64,000 nucleotides of DNA from Chlorops oryzae (GCA_020466095.1 CM035808.1:33204002-33268001), one strand, 5' to 3'. Positions 22,071 to 35,318 are shown, numbered from the stretch's first letter. The notes: a model not told the origin generated them from the letters alone. A program made the numbers and translations.

Positions 22071-25000
22071 TTAGACATTCGTCGGTGCGTCCATTCCACA
22101 AATGATGGACTTGACAACGGATGCGGCAGCGAGTGAGGCAAAGTTCTGCCATTTTCGTGTAGACATACCGTCCTTATAGTCGGAAATACCTTTAAAAAAA
22201 AAAAACAACAACAAGAAATCGAAAAAGAACTTCTTCAATCGTAGTCATATAACGCAATCTCACCTTTCACCAATATGAAACTTTCCCTACAATTGCCAAT
22301 AATGCTGTCGAGTACTGGACTCATTTCTACGTCAGTCGCCAGAAGTGCATACTTTTTGGCAAATTCCATACGTAGATTATCGCTGCGTACAAGATCGCGA
22401 CCTGACCCTATCGGGCCCAAGTGTAAACGCATCTTTGGTATACCATCGACACTATCCACCGCAATGGGATGTGCGACCTCAATGACTTCGTTATTGCCGA
22501 TGTTCATAAAGAGTTTATCGGTATTGATTGCAGGACGATTGAAATCATTTTCGGTCTTCTGAGAGAGCATACTCAAGCCTTCTTTAAGATATGTTTCCCA
22601 CGGACGTTTCGCTTCCATATTGGCTTGCAGACCCTCGGCGATTTGCTGCAACGAGTCATTTACGGGGAAATAGGTCTTCACGTCATCACCGCACTTGTAC
22701 ACATAAACATAGGGTTTCTCGCCTCTGCGGAAGATTTGCATCATCAGTATTTCTATTGGGTAAAACTAAAGGTGGCAACACTTACTTGCTTATCAGCGCA
22801 TGCTGTTTATCCACATACGAGACTACCACATCACCGAGCCGCACATGCTTCTTATAATCCGTATAGTGTGGTACACCGCCGGCAACACCCACTACGAAGA
22901 CAAAGTCAACCTTTTGGAATGTACCCAGTAAACGTGTTGTTGTGTTGCCAGTTGCCGTCATTGCCTCACGCGAACTGCCAACGGATGGCAACTTTGTGCT
23001 CACAATACGATGGGCGCCGATATTGCCAAGCGTATAGACATTGGATTCGCCTATTTTTTTTGGAGTATTTTGGAGAAGAGATTTTCATAGATTATAGAAG
23101 AATTGAAAATTTTGTGCAAATTAGGGAACATGGAACACAAAAACAAAAAAGTGATTGGGTTTACGACGTCTCAAACGGTGCTGAAATGAATGGTGCGAGA
23201 AATTTTAATGCTGCTCGTACGAGAGAACGAGTAAACTCTTCTCGTTGGATGAGTTTTTCGGTGAGATTTGATTTCGAATCAATGCGAATAATGATGCGAA
23301 ATGAACTTGAACACAATAACCAACATTTTTAATAAATAAGAAAAAATTTATATTCAATTATATGTATTGTTTTAGGGGAATTCCCGTTGCCACAACCAAA
23401 ATTATGCAATAAAACATCACAAAATCACAGTTAAATGAGTTGGGGGTTAATGTTTCGTAGTACAATTTAAATTTCTTACCAAATCGTCTTTTCTTTTTTG
23501 ATCTTTTTAGTGAGTTCGATAAATTTGGATCGGAATCTGAAGAATTTTGTTTTTGTTTTTGGAAAAATGTGTTGGAAATTTTCAGGAAAATAATACGTGC
23601 AATTAAATTTTTTTTTTTTTTTTTTTTTTTTTGGAGTACAATGAACGCAGGCCAATCAAGTCATTTTAAGAATTCATTTTCAGTTTCAGTTTCAATGGCA
23701 GTGGTTTATGAGAAGGATATAAGGGAAAGAAAAGAAGAGAGAAAACATATGTTGATTAGTAAGAAGGTATTGAGTTCATTCAATTCATTAGTAATGTAAG
23801 TAAAGTCTCTAGAAATGGAGACTCACCAACTGTTGTGTAGCGTACAAAGGTTTCCTTGTTCTCCAACATTGCATCCACAGCGAGCTTCTCGCAATACTGT
23901 GCCGATATGATAGCGATCGTTGGTTGCTTATTCGAAGCGATTGTGGGCATTTGTTTGACCACCTTTTTGTGGAGGAGAGTTAAAAGGGAATTCGAAATTT
24001 TTATTTTGTAATAAAATAAAAAAAATATTAGAAGAAAAAAAAAAGGCAACTTACCTTAATCTCTTTATCCTCATAATGTATTCTTGTGTACGAATTATAT
24101 TCCATCGATTTGATAAGACCGCGCTCAACCAGCGATGCGAACACGATGAGTACATCCTGGTCATCCCAGCCATAGTCTCTGCAAATCATTGAAGAATTGT
24201 AAAAAATTTATTAAATAAATATAATTGAAAATATTTTTCCAAAATATACAAGCTCTTAATTGAACTCACTTCGCCAAGTCCTCTGGTGTCACTGGGTTCG
24301 GGTAGGCTTGCTCAATTAGTTCGAGCACCTTTTCCGGTGTCAATGGGGGAGATTCGAATTGTGATTCCTCAATGGAAACTGCAAATCATACAAAGAGACA
24401 GACAAATGTTATTTCAATTGAGTGTTTTCGTTTATTTAATTATTTATGCAAATTTTCCCATTCAATCATGCATAATAAATATTGCAACCAAGAACAATTG
24501 AATCATTTAATGTGGGCAGCAACGACAAAAAATGAAGAAGAAAAAAATCATTTCATTTCGTATTCAAATTAATGTTCCAGCAAAGCGAGCGACATATGCA
24601 ATCAGCGGCACTTTTGCCAATAAACCCTTATATCAAATTAACATTTCCAGACAGTCGAAAGCTAAAGAGCATCAACGGGTTGCGACATTGAATTCTTTTT
24701 TCTGCACGATTCGAGCTGACTTCTGTGGAGTCATTTTAAATGGACTTGGAATTTATTTTGACTCGCAGAAAGATTTCAAGTGGAACTTGATGAATATCTT
24801 TTTTTAATTAAGCTCTTCGAAATATCCGCATTCGAAGAGCGGGAAAACTCATTTTATTAAATTCTCTTTACGGTGAGATATTGTGAAACCTGGTTAGCTT
24901 TTTTGCACGATCATTTGATTTTCCGGACAGAAGCGGACTTCCAAATTAGTCAAGAGAACTGGAAGAAGATATGTCAGATCCAATGGAAGATTGAAAACCA

Positions 25001-27582
25001 AATTCCTTTCCTTATACTCTTAATCAAGGCTCGGAAAAATGACCAAAACTGATAAAAAAAATGAAAAAATTCCAAATTAATAAGTTCTGGAAAATGTTTT
25101 TAAGTTCTTGGATAATGCTCAAAATATCATTTCAAATGATAATTTTTACTATTTTATTAATATTTCTAGCATTGAACTACTATTTGGAATGAATACGAAG
25201 AAAACCTCTCGAAATAAAATGTTTTTAAATGAGTTTTAAACCATAAAACAAAGACCTCAAGGAAATTTTTCAGAAGAATGAATTCAATATGAAGAACATA
25301 ATCATTACAAATTATTTTATCATACAGAAGATTTTTATGAGTTTATACTATCATACTTCATATTTTTTGTTTATCTCATTTGTAGTCATTTTTGGTGCAC
25401 TTTTTCACAGCTCTACCCATAAACATGCTCAAAACTTCCCTAAATTAATTTATGGATACAAATGATCAAAGCACGCATACTTAAGGAGAAAATTTTTTTA
25501 CTCAAGGGCCCCCTAAACATTAGAAGAGTTTTTCTACTCAAACGGAAATTCTGCTAACTAAGTCACCCTAGAATGGTTCAAAAAGTTTTCACCTAACGAG
25601 TGAAACTGTAAGCTATATTGACAATAACCGACCTCATGACCACGTAATTGCTGAAATTATCAAAATTGAAGAGGCCACAACTGATCTTAGTTGGTATAAA
25701 ATCAAAGAGACGGAAGGATGCCTGGTTTTATCTTTGAGAAATAGTTCAATGCTTGGTTTAGCTGCAAGTCATTTTAGAAGTCATTGGGAAGTTTTCACAA
25801 TTCACTCAAAAAACTTTCGAGTCGAAGAAACCTTGATAACAACTAACCAATTTTATTGGTTTTTTTGATTAGGAAATATTATCATCATTAATTTGGTCCC
25901 TATCATGTTTATCAAAATTTGACAGTGTTTATCAACGATTGACAACAACTTCAACGGTTGGCCTAAGTTGCTGTTTTGTCACTTCTGTTCCTCTGTAGAT
26001 TGGAAATTTTCCTATTCCCTCAATAAAATGCATCAGGCGTCACAGCATCAAGAAAGACTTTCTTCAACTTTTTCAAATCTTTAATAACTTTATTTTTCGT
26101 AGTCAAAATTGTTGTTGAAAAATTTGGGAAAACTTGAACGAAAACAACCAAAAACAAATTGCAAGGGTTCAATGAAATAAGCAAACCGAAAACAATTAGC
26201 ATACAATGGATAAGGTCTTTGGATGAAAAAGGAAGGCAAAAAAAAAAATAAACAACAACCAAACCGAAAACAATATATGTTTCAACATCGCCAGTACGCC
26301 AGCAGGGGGAATTAGTTGGTTAAAAGCCATTTTTGTCTTCACATTGTTAGATCTTCAAGCACGGCTGGTTATTTCTTAGCACGATGGCATCGTATCGTTA
26401 AAAGGGAACGTAATTATTTCCTTTTGGTTAGTTGCTCATTGTACATATCCAGCCAAATGGCTTTCATTAAGTCATCGCCATCACCTGTTTTCCGTTGGGC
26501 TAGAAGCGCTTCCTCGAATTTTCGATTGCAGTCCCCATAGCAGTATATAATGTAACCATCTCTGGCTATGAGGCAGAAACGATGATGCGACCGATTTTTC
26601 GTTTCGCAACGTTAATTGGCATGGTTTTTTTTGGTAGTGGAAAACATAATATTATAAATATGAGAGACGATTTGTTTTTAACGTTGGAACGTCGTTGTTG
26701 GGTTGGCGCGTACGAAAACAAACCATAAATTACATAGAATATTCGATTTAATAATTTAGTTGAGAAAAGAATTTTGAACTCACGTGGTCGTGATGGTGGC
26801 TCGGCTGTTTCCTCCAGTATGCGTAATTCTATTTCCAGCGATTGGATTTCATCATAGCCACGCTGCAGGAGTTTCATGATCTTCTTTATGAATCCAACGT
26901 AATCTAAATTATAGAGCAATCAAATAGATTCAATTCAATTCAATTCAATTCAATTCAATTGAACTCACCTCTGGGAAAGTCCTTTGGGCTAACCAGTTCT
27001 TTGAAGAAGTCCTGTGCGATTTGTGCTTGTTTCTCCTCATTTTTGAGCCAGTGGCGAAACCAGAAACGCAGTGTCCGTGATTCTTGCGAATGCTTGCCAG
27101 AATTCGCGCTCACCAGGAACACGCGGAATTCCAGTGACAAATGTGCGATGCTTTTTTGGCTCTTCTGTCCGCTAACTGTGTCCTTATTTATGATAATGCC
27201 TGTGTGATCGCCGCCGGCGACATGGACCCGATCGTTGATCTCGTCGACGAGTTTCCTTTCGATCAGAATTACCGTCGAATTTGCTGTTTTTCCTTTCGGT
27301 GTCATTACGACCTGCTCTCGTTCGATGTGTGGCGGTGTGTGACACGAGCTTCGGCTATTCGCGTTGTGATTTGTGTATGCCTCAGTCAGCGACGATATGC
27401 TTCCATTCTGACTGTTATTGTTATTGGCTGCCGCTTACATTTCCGTTGCCGTTACCGTTGCCGTAATTTCTGTTGGCAGTGCCATTCTCCAGTGTGCCGT
27501 TGCCGTTCGTATACCCATTGCCTTTATAGGGCTTTGGAGGAGGAGGTGGCGGTGCCATTTGTGATTGACTCCTTGCTGACAT
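22071..27582 (-). CDS. Winged-helix / nucleoside phosphorylase-domain protein
   Basis: Hand-spliced coding exons: 27582-26969, 26903-26784, 24378-24270, 24178-24055, 23962-23827, 23050-22786, 22724-22264, 22189-22071. All have GT-AG ends and phases match at every joint, giving about 648 aa. Residues 1-110 are low complexity (Pro6, Asn-Gly repeats); ~115-250 are mixed and then helical; ~257-322 look like a winged helix; ~327-648 look like a PNP/UDP-type fold. Supporting motifs are VVGVAGGV (420-427), ATDVEM (585-590, ribose-site Glu589) and KGISDY (609-614, likely general-acid Asp613), the last resembling GICDY in fungal NLR-associated PNP domains. Expected chemistry is glycosidic cleavage or phosphorolysis of a nucleoside; substrate unknown. 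The start ATG at 27582 is the first in its exon (context AAAATATGTC). The first exon has an apparent +1 frame break near 27424-27435; starting at the in-frame ATG at 27305 avoids it (556 aa). Confidence 0.82.
24379..26783 (-). other. Large intron (2.4 kb) of the phosphorylase-domain gene
   Basis: It separates the exon ending SRP from the exon starting SIEESQFE; joining gives an in-frame Leu codon. The interior is AT-rich and I found no nested gene or clear transposon. Short ORFs on either strand here lack recognizable domains. Confidence 0.65.
26929..26961. repeat. CAATT pentanucleotide microsatellite
   Basis: About six tandem ATTCA/CAATT units, lying in the 65-bp intron between the first two coding exons and ending just before the donor site at 26968. 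Confidence 0.85.
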
Positions 27583-27742
27583 ATTTTTGTCCTGCTGTCT
27601 GTGTGTTCGTCTGTGTGTTCGTATGTTTGTTTGGTCGACTATTAATAGCGAATCAATTTTTTGCACGAATTCTTGTGCAGGCTTTAGTGTGTGTTACGGG
27701 ACAACCTTGATTCCAAAAACACTTTTCCGCTTTGACGGTTTC
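27583..27742 (-). other. Probable 5' UTR part of the first coding exon
   Basis: A TTTCATTTCAG acceptor on the minus strand places an exon start at 27742. The following 160 nt contain no ATG before the proposed start at 27582. An upstream non-coding exon and promoter must lie further right; I could not locate them. Confidence 0.5.
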
Positions 27743-28317
27743 CTGAAATGAAAGCGCAAACGAAATGGAAGGGAGAGTTAGCAAAAGTTTTTTGAAGCGG
27801 AAAATTATATTCATAAATTTGTTATTGTCATAAATAATGTTGCTTGCATTTAATAAATATTTTCAGCAATTTTTTGTATAAATGAAGTTGTGTATATATG
27901 TATATACGACTGGAAGATTTACTGAGCCGACTATGCGTGCTTGAGTTTTATTATTTTTCCTTTAACATAGTTTCAATAAAAAAGTTCATTCTTCTTCAAA
28001 CATCCTTAAGCGAAAATTGATTCACCCAATCGACGATTTTTCCCGAATCATTTCATTGGAATATTTTTTATATTAGGCGTGTTTAAAGCGAGTTAAGATT
28101 AAAAACCTTTGAAATTTATTGCTTTTTTATTTAATTCTTAGGTTCGCGTGCTAGTTTTACCGATATCCTCTCGAAGCGTGAAAATTTTCATAATAAAAAT
28201 TTTGTTCGGAACAAAAAGCATCCCAATAAACCATTACAATTAGAGAATAAGCTTACGAAGAACAACATTTTGTAAGAGTGTGTGTATTTTGATATGTATA
28301 TAAAAGATGGCTGGGGT
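27743..28317. other. Intergenic or upstream intron
   Basis: AT-rich sequence upstream of the phosphorylase-domain gene. It may be the gene's first intron. No exon, promoter or element could be supported. Confidence 0.4.
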
Positions 28318-28545
28318 ATTCGTGGGTGTTATGGAAATCAATAGTTGTCAGAATCGATTTTGAAATCATCATTTATTTTGCGCAGGTGTCTTTGAAATCG
28401 ATATGGGTTTTGGTAACGGTATCTTTTTCGAAAAATTAAACCGTCTCTCAAATCCATAATTGATTTTCCAAAAAAACTTGCACAAAAAAAATGATTATTT
28501 TAAAATCGATGCTGACAACTATTGATTTCCACAACACCCGTGATT
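28318..28545. mobile_element. Small inverted-repeat element (MITE-like), ~228 bp
   Basis: Ends are inverted repeats of about 57 bp. The left end reads CGTGGGTGTTATGGAAATC and the right end, reverse-complemented, reads CACGGGTGTTGTGGAAATC; both continue into CAATAGTTGTCAG. Flanks show ATT on each side, a possible 3-bp target duplication. No ORF; non-autonomous. Confidence 0.75.
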
Positions 28546-28606
28546 ATCTCTTTATTCAAAAAAAAAAAAAATAAAATAAAAATTAAAATTAAAATTAAAA
28601 ATTCGA

Positions 28607-28680
28607 CACTCGCCTGAGCGGGGATTCGAGCTCGCGAACATTGGATTTCCAAGCGCACATGCTTACACTACGCCACGAAA
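28607..28680 (-). other. Isolated tRNA-like segment
   Basis: On the minus strand GTGGCGTAGTG resembles an A box and GCTCGAATCCC a B box, again with CTTGGAA between them as in the two elements near 20-21 kb. It is followed on the minus strand by a T-rich tract. Regular cloverleaf stems are not evident, so it is more likely a tRNA-derived repeat remnant than an active tRNA gene. Confidence 0.5.
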
Positions 28681-28904
28681 AACCAAGGCAAAGTGTTTCT
28701 CTTACTTTTTTAAAGAATTCTAATTTTAGCGCTGTGGAGTTATAATAATCTTACGATACTAAGCCTATAACAAATTTTTTTTTCATACACTTTTTTTCTA
28801 ATGGTTATTTTATGTTACTTAGGGCTCCCTCATTCCAAAAAGGTCAATTGGTTTGATGGATTTAAGTAGAGTTTTCCGAGATATGGCCCAAAATGTGAAA
28901 AAAG

Positions 28905-29056
28905 TCAATTTTCTCTACTTTGTCCCATATTTAGGGCCATAACTCAATTACAAAATTTGCGTACGGTTTCCACCTTTCCAAATTAGGTTATGCGCTTAAC
29001 TATCTTATACGGTAATTGAGTTATGGCCCTAAATATGGGGCAAAGTAGAGAAAATT
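28905..29056. repeat. Inverted repeat (~46-bp arms)
   Basis: Left arm 28905-28951 and right arm 29012-29056 are near-perfect reverse complements, centred on TAGGGCCATAACTCAATTAC, with a ~60-bp loop. Likely a fold-back remnant of a DNA transposon. No ORF. Confidence 0.75.
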
Positions 29057-32000
29057 GGCCCGATAAAAATCGACGCAGATAGTGCTATTTGCACTGATAG
29101 TGGGATCCTAGCTTAAGGCTTATGTTTATAAGTTTATTATGAGTCTAAAGCGTTTTGGATTGTTGGGTTAATCGGGTTCTGCTCGAAAAAGCTGCAATAA
29201 TCCCTTAAATAATTTTTTTACAAAAATCAATAAAGCGTTTTCTTCCATCAAAAATGTTAAATCCTTTTTTTTTTGTGTTTAGAAGGCCAAAGTCCATAAG
29301 AAAAGAGCATTTAAATCTATTGTAAAAAATGCTGCAAACTAGTGTAATGAGCCAAATATATAAAATAATCATTAATTTAAATTAACGTTATTAAAACGTT
29401 ATGTTTTAAATTAGATTAAGTTCCTACAATTAATTTCATGGGAAGACATTTGTTTTGTGTTGTCTTCAAGATAATTATGCTCATTGTTAACCTTTCCTCA
29501 TACAAGATGCCAAAAACTAATTTTGAAAATCAGTTCAGCTCTTGTTATCTTTCAGAGATTCAGAAGAAAACTTTAAGAAGTGTTGTACTTTTGGTATTTT
29601 TTCAAAGATTTATCTCAAAGTCTTTTAAATAGACCTAGAATTCATCAATCGTGGCAAATTCGTGAGTTGGGATACGTTAAAAATCAATCAATCATCAACA
29701 TCGTTCCCTCTTCCTAAAGAAAACTTTGTTTTGTGATTTATTTTGACTTAAAGCGAATTCTCATTTTGCATAGAAATCAAAGAAGTCATCGATATCGAAT
29801 TCAGACGACGAGCTTTCACTGGGTCAACTGGGAAAGGATTGACAAAGTTGATTGACAGTCATGCGAGAGTAACTCCGCAGCGTGAATCCATATAAATCAA
29901 AAGAAGATCGATGAAACGTGATTAGATGCGAGAAAAAGTGGGGGAGAAGAGAGAGAGAACGATAGAAAGAAGGAGACAGAGAGAGAGAAGAACAAAAGAG
30001 AAACCAAAGAAAGAGTTCAAATATCAGCGGCACTTCGCACCTTTTTAGCTTCCGCCCATTCGAGCTCACGCAACATGGATTTGTAGCAGCAGCGAACTTT
30101 CGCTTTTCGTGCACAAAATTAAAAGTCACAAGAATGCATCCCCCAGAATTGGCCTCATGTCGCATAACAGACGAGCACGTTTATGGGAAAATGGCTAGAC
30201 AAACGGTTTTCGCTTCCGCTATGCGCCCAAAGTACTTTACGCACGCAAGCGAAAACAAGTGAAGAAGGCCAAAGGCTGAATGGCTCGGAAAAAGGAGCAC
30301 CACATACATACAATGCCTACTTATGTATGTACATAAAGGGCTGAAGAGCATATGGAGAAGGACGATTCAAGCGCTTCGCTTTGGGGGTGGAACAACGTAA
30401 TTTATGTGTTGGTGTACGGCAACGTAATCAAAATTACGTCCACATTTCAAATTCCACTTTATCTGGAATTCTACACGCTCTGGCTGTGGCTGCGATGGCG
30501 CTTGGGGTGTGCTCGCTCGTGTGCCAGCAAACGCCACGTGAAAACGAGCAAAGTTACACCAAGAGTTAACTTGCATAAGCTAAGGGCAAATGACCCCTTA
30601 ACAATGTTTGCGATGTTATGACGATTTATGGCGGCAAAGTCGGCAGAGTCAGTCATTTAGAATTTAAATAAAATAAGCAATTCAGAAAAAATACCAGAAC
30701 GAGTTAAGGAGTGAACTGAACTGAAGGCAAAAGTTCAATGCTCCGTCGCGGGAGATAGAACAATATGACCCAGTGAAATTTATTTCCTACAATAGCTAAT
30801 TAGATTATTTCCATCAACCCGTGTAAGCCTCCAGTGAACGAGTCCGACTGCGAATTACAATGAATTTGTCATTAAAGCGGAATTGCCTTTTTTCCATGAC
30901 TCCATATAAAGGCCTATGGAATTATCCAATGGGAATGTTCAACAAGGAAAAAACGCAATAAGCACTCAAATAATCATGAAGGTGGAACGAATGCCTCAAA
31001 TTTGCGCTTTGGGAAAAGGATTTGGCTGCCACTGCTGCTGCAACTGCGACTGAAAATGCCACTTGAATGCCATAACTTTAATTAAAAAGGGTTCAGAGTC
31101 CGAAAGAATGGGATGAGTGGATTTCTAACTGTTGCGCCTACGGGAAGTAATTCTAAAGCGGAAATTACCGTAGGAGCAATCATCAATTTCGTCTGCGAAT
31201 TCAATTAAAATTCATAAATTTATTATTGCAGAATTTTATTGGCATTTCAAGCTTTTTTGTCGTCTCCATATGTGAGTGTATTCACCTTTTTTTTTGGCGA
31301 TTTCGTGAGGATTCGATTTTAATTTGAGGTAGAAGCATCCAAACTTGTTCAGGTACCTATTAATTTATTATTCAGGTATATTCTCGATTTAGAGTTCAAA
31401 GTTTTTTTTATAATTAAAAATTCAATAGTCGACTTGAAGTACCGCCCTTAAAAATTCGTATATGAGTGGAAATCAAGAGGATATATACCTCCTTTTAAGA
31501 CCTGAAAATGCCTTGAAAATAATGAAAGATATTTAAGTTTGATCTAGTTAATCGAAATTCGATATGCGTCAAATACTTTAAGATCGCCCACAAATCAATC
31601 TGCAGATATAATAAAATAAATTAAAATATTAACAACGCTTCTGAGATCACATTCCCATACCTCAGGAGGAGCACGAGCGAAACCGAAAGGAGGTTAAGAA
31701 AGCCTAAGAAGAAGCTTCAAAGCAATTTGAACACGATGCCTTAAAAGATAAAGAAACATAAAACATTGAATCACTTTTGATTCTTTGCTAGGAATAGCAC
31801 ACTTTCGATTATTCGTATTTAATAGAAAATTCCAACCATCCTCCTATGTATCTCCAATCATTAAAAATAAATTATTTAAAAAACAAATAAACAAACAAAA
31901 AATGCTTGCTGTGAAATTCTTAATGAAAATTTTCTACAAGTAAAACAATCGCATTTTTCGAGGCACTGAAAATTAGGTCCGACGTTACCGCACCTTTTTA

Positions 32001-34225
32001 GTTATGCCTACTTTATAGCATGCCGCCAGTATTGGCTTCTCGAACGCCACGTGTCAATCTCCCATAGTTGAATAAATAAAAGTTGTGCAACTGCGTTTTG
32101 GATGAATGACTTCCGAAGAGAAGCAAAAAATCAGTCTTTTTTAATTACAAATTCCGAGAGCTTAAGCCGAGCCTTTTATTTTCGATTTATTTTGTTGCGT
32201 TTTGAACTCAAGACTCCAAAAATTTCGGTGTCTTTGGAAACGATTCCCTTTACAGAGTTACTTGTTAACCAGTAGATGAATTCTCGACATATAAAATGGC
32301 GAGCACTAGGACATGCCAACAGGCCCCGCAGAGGTCTATGAAACCAGAGACATTTTTTTTCAAACCCATCGATAACCTCTTCTTTTTTTCGTAGTGTTGT
32401 TTTCTGGAAAGAGAAGGCCTCATTGTGGGCCTGTTATGACAACAGACGATAATGTATTCACACAATATATACGACATTTTTTGCTTGAGAGCGGCCATCG
32501 GACAGACTAGTAAAATAAGGTGGAATATATTTTTCCCCAAAAATTGAGATCATTCTGTATTGAAGCATAGTTTGGCGGACTTTATATGGGTTCTGTTGGT
32601 TTGGAAATTACTGCAGTATTCGACGGATAAAAGTAACATCGAAAGCATCACATACCATTCGAAAATTACGATAACATAAATTATGACACTTCTAACGGAA
32701 CTTAGCAGGGAAGTATTTCGTATACAGTATACGTATTTATGGAAGTTGTTACCCGGACTCTAAATATTCTGAGTCATTTTTAAACATTGTTCTCAAATTA
32801 CCATTCTACCTATAAACCCAAAAAAAAAAAATTTATTTGATAATAGCTTCCACAAAATATAAATAACAATTTCATTTGACATTTTCACATTAAGTCGTTA
32901 ATTTTTTTCGTCACACTCCATCGACAGTTGTCAAAGGAAACGAAGATATTAAAAACGAAGCAATTACGAACTATCGCAAAAAGCTATTTCGTATCTAATC
33001 AGCAAGTAAACACCTTTTTTTACAGCCATTCTATCTTTTCCGATTGACTCGAATGACTCATACCACCCCTAACGAATTTTTAAATAGAAAACAATAAAAT
33101 ATAATTTCGAGCGCTTAACTAAAACGGAGGAACTTCCCATGCGAATGTGACGACGTCATTTAGTTTACTGTAAAAATTTTCTCTTAGTCATTAATTTTAC
33201 TTCATTACTGAAGCTTTCGAAGGTGCGTAAAAATGGGGGCCTCGGCGCTCACCTTTGAGAGAACGTGATATGAAAACTAATAGAATAATGAGGTCTTATG
33301 CTATACAATGGAGCCCCTTATAAGTACCTACATATACACTAAGCGAGGAATTATTGTGTGCCTATAAGATATGATTGCTGTAAGAGATCCAACTCTACTG
33401 AATTTCTTCTACGAATTAAGTCCACAGCAAAGAAATCTCCCTTCGAACGGGGTTTCACTGTATCCAAAATGAATGAACCGTAAACATTTAAATCACCAAA
33501 AAAAAACACACAAAATATTACCGAAAACAATTTCCAAAAATTAGCGTTCATTTTAATTATTCTGAGTAGATTTATTTTGCTTATTAGGCATTTTTAATGA
33601 GAGCCATCTGGAAGCCATTGAAATTGGATACGAACACAAATTTTTTGACTTTTTATGGCATGCCAAATTATGGCTAAGGTCGTGCAATTGAGTAGAAGAA
33701 TTATTTTTTTTTTTGCTTTCTACCGAAAATTTTAATGGGATTTTCGTTATTTGTTTTCGTCAAAAAATTTCATGCTCAAAATATTGCCTTCGAAGTGGGC
33801 ACAGACGTTCCAAAAGATAGTCCCGCTTCCGCATTTGCTCGTGATATCATATTCGATGGCAATTTATTGCTGTTTGATTTTCTGATGCTCTTCGCAAGTA
33901 GTGTTTATTTTATAATCGCTATTGTTTATATCGCTGGAAATTGTTTACTTCAGAATTTTTATAAATTTCGGATTCGGGAGATTTTTATGAGAATTAGCGT
34001 AAAAATACTTTTTCGTTTCGAATGAATTAAAGAACAAAAAAAGATTCGCCTATAAATGCACTTTTGTGCGGTATTGAAATGAATATGTATTATTACATAA
34101 TTTGAATTGAGGTACTGAACTTCATTGTTTAGGAGAGAACATCTGCATTGGCAAAGCTCTTAAATCCGATCAAGATCATTTTACTCGTTTTTTTATTTTG
34201 TCACTTTTCCATCAAAGGCCTTAAC
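29057..34225. other. Long non-coding stretch
   Basis: About 5 kb with no supported gene. It contains a short GA-rich patch at about 29930-30010 and poly-T/A runs. ORFs up to 113 aa occur, but none shows a recognizable domain or splice-consistent partner exon. It may contain introns or regulatory DNA of a neighbouring gene. Confidence 0.5.
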
Positions 34226-34844
34226 AGATTGATAGAGAGAGGTTGAAAGATAGAGAAAGTCATGGAGGGAGACAGGTAAGAAAAGAGAAAGAGTGAGAGA
34301 TAGGTACAGTGAGAGAGAGAAAGAGAAAGAGAGAGAAAGAGAGAGAAAGAGAGAAAGATAAAGAGGGGGATAAAGAGAAAGAGAGAGATAGAGAGGGAGA
34401 AGAAGAGAAGGAGAAGAAGAGAGGGAGAAGAAGAGAGGAGAAGAGAAGAGAAGAGAGGAGAAGAAGAGAGGAGAGAAAAGAGAGAAGGAAGAGAGAGAAG
34501 AAAAAGAGGAGAGAGAAAAAAAGGAGAGAGAAAAAAAGGAGAGAGAGAAAAAAGGAGAGAGATAAAAAAAGGAGAGAGAGAAAAAAAGGAGAGAGAAGAG
34601 AGAGAGAAGAGAGGAGAGAGAGAGAAAGAGGAAGAGAGAGAGAGGAGAGAAGAGAGAGAGAGAGAAGAGAGAGAAAAAGGAGGAGGGAGAGAGAGAAGAG
34701 AGAGAGAGAGAGAAGAGAGAGAAAGGAAAGAGAGAGAAGAGAGAAAGAAGAGAAAGAGAGAGAAAGAGAGAAGAAGAGAAGAGAGAGAAGAGAAAGAGAG
34801 AGAGAGAAAGAAGAGAAAGAGAGAGAGAAAGAGCGAGAGAGAGG

Positions 34845-34881
<37 letters not shown>

Positions 34882-35318
34882 AGAGAGAGAGAAGAGAGAG
34901 AGAAGAGAAGAGAGAAAGAGAGAGAAGAGAGAGAGAGAGAGAAGAGAGAGAAGAGAGAGAGAGAAAGAGAGAGAGAGTAGAAAGAGAGAGAGAGTAGAAA
35001 GAGAGAGAGAGAGAAAGAGAGAGAGAAGAGAGAGAAGAGAAGAGAGAGAGAGAGGAGAAAGAGAGAGAAAGAGAGAGAGAGAGAAAGAGAGAGAGAGAAG
35101 AAGAGAGAGAGAGAAGAAAGAGAGAGAGAGAAAGAGAGAGAGAGGAAAGAGAGAGAGAGAAAGTGTAAAGAGAGAGAAAGAGGAAGAGAAGAGAGAAGAG
35201 AAAGCGCAGAGATGAAGAGAGGAAGAGAACGAAAGAGAATGAAGAGAAGAGAAAAGCGAGCGAGAGTAGAGCAAAGAGAGAAGACGAGAGACAGCAAAAA
35301 GAGAGAGATAAGTAAGGG
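34226..35318. repeat. GA-rich polypurine tract, ~1 kb
   Basis: Almost uninterrupted purine sequence of GA dinucleotides mixed with AAAA and GGA runs, densest from 34309 to 35160. It makes long spurious ORFs on both strands (Arg/Glu-rich one way, Ser/Leu-rich the other). A tract of this length can adopt triplex (H-DNA) structure and can bind GAGA-type factors; both are general knowledge, not shown here. Confidence 0.95.

Noticed and set aside
22275..23332. Plus-strand ORFs over the phosphorylase-domain gene, the longest 287 codons
   Set aside because: They are antisense shadows of minus-strand coding exons with verified splice phases.
29824..30165. 113-codon minus-strand ORF
   Set aside because: Partly low complexity (Ser/Leu from a GA-rich patch) and no recognizable domain.
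33735..34025. 96-codon ORF with hydrophobic segments
   Set aside because: No recognizable family, AT-rich context, and no supporting splice partner or promoter.
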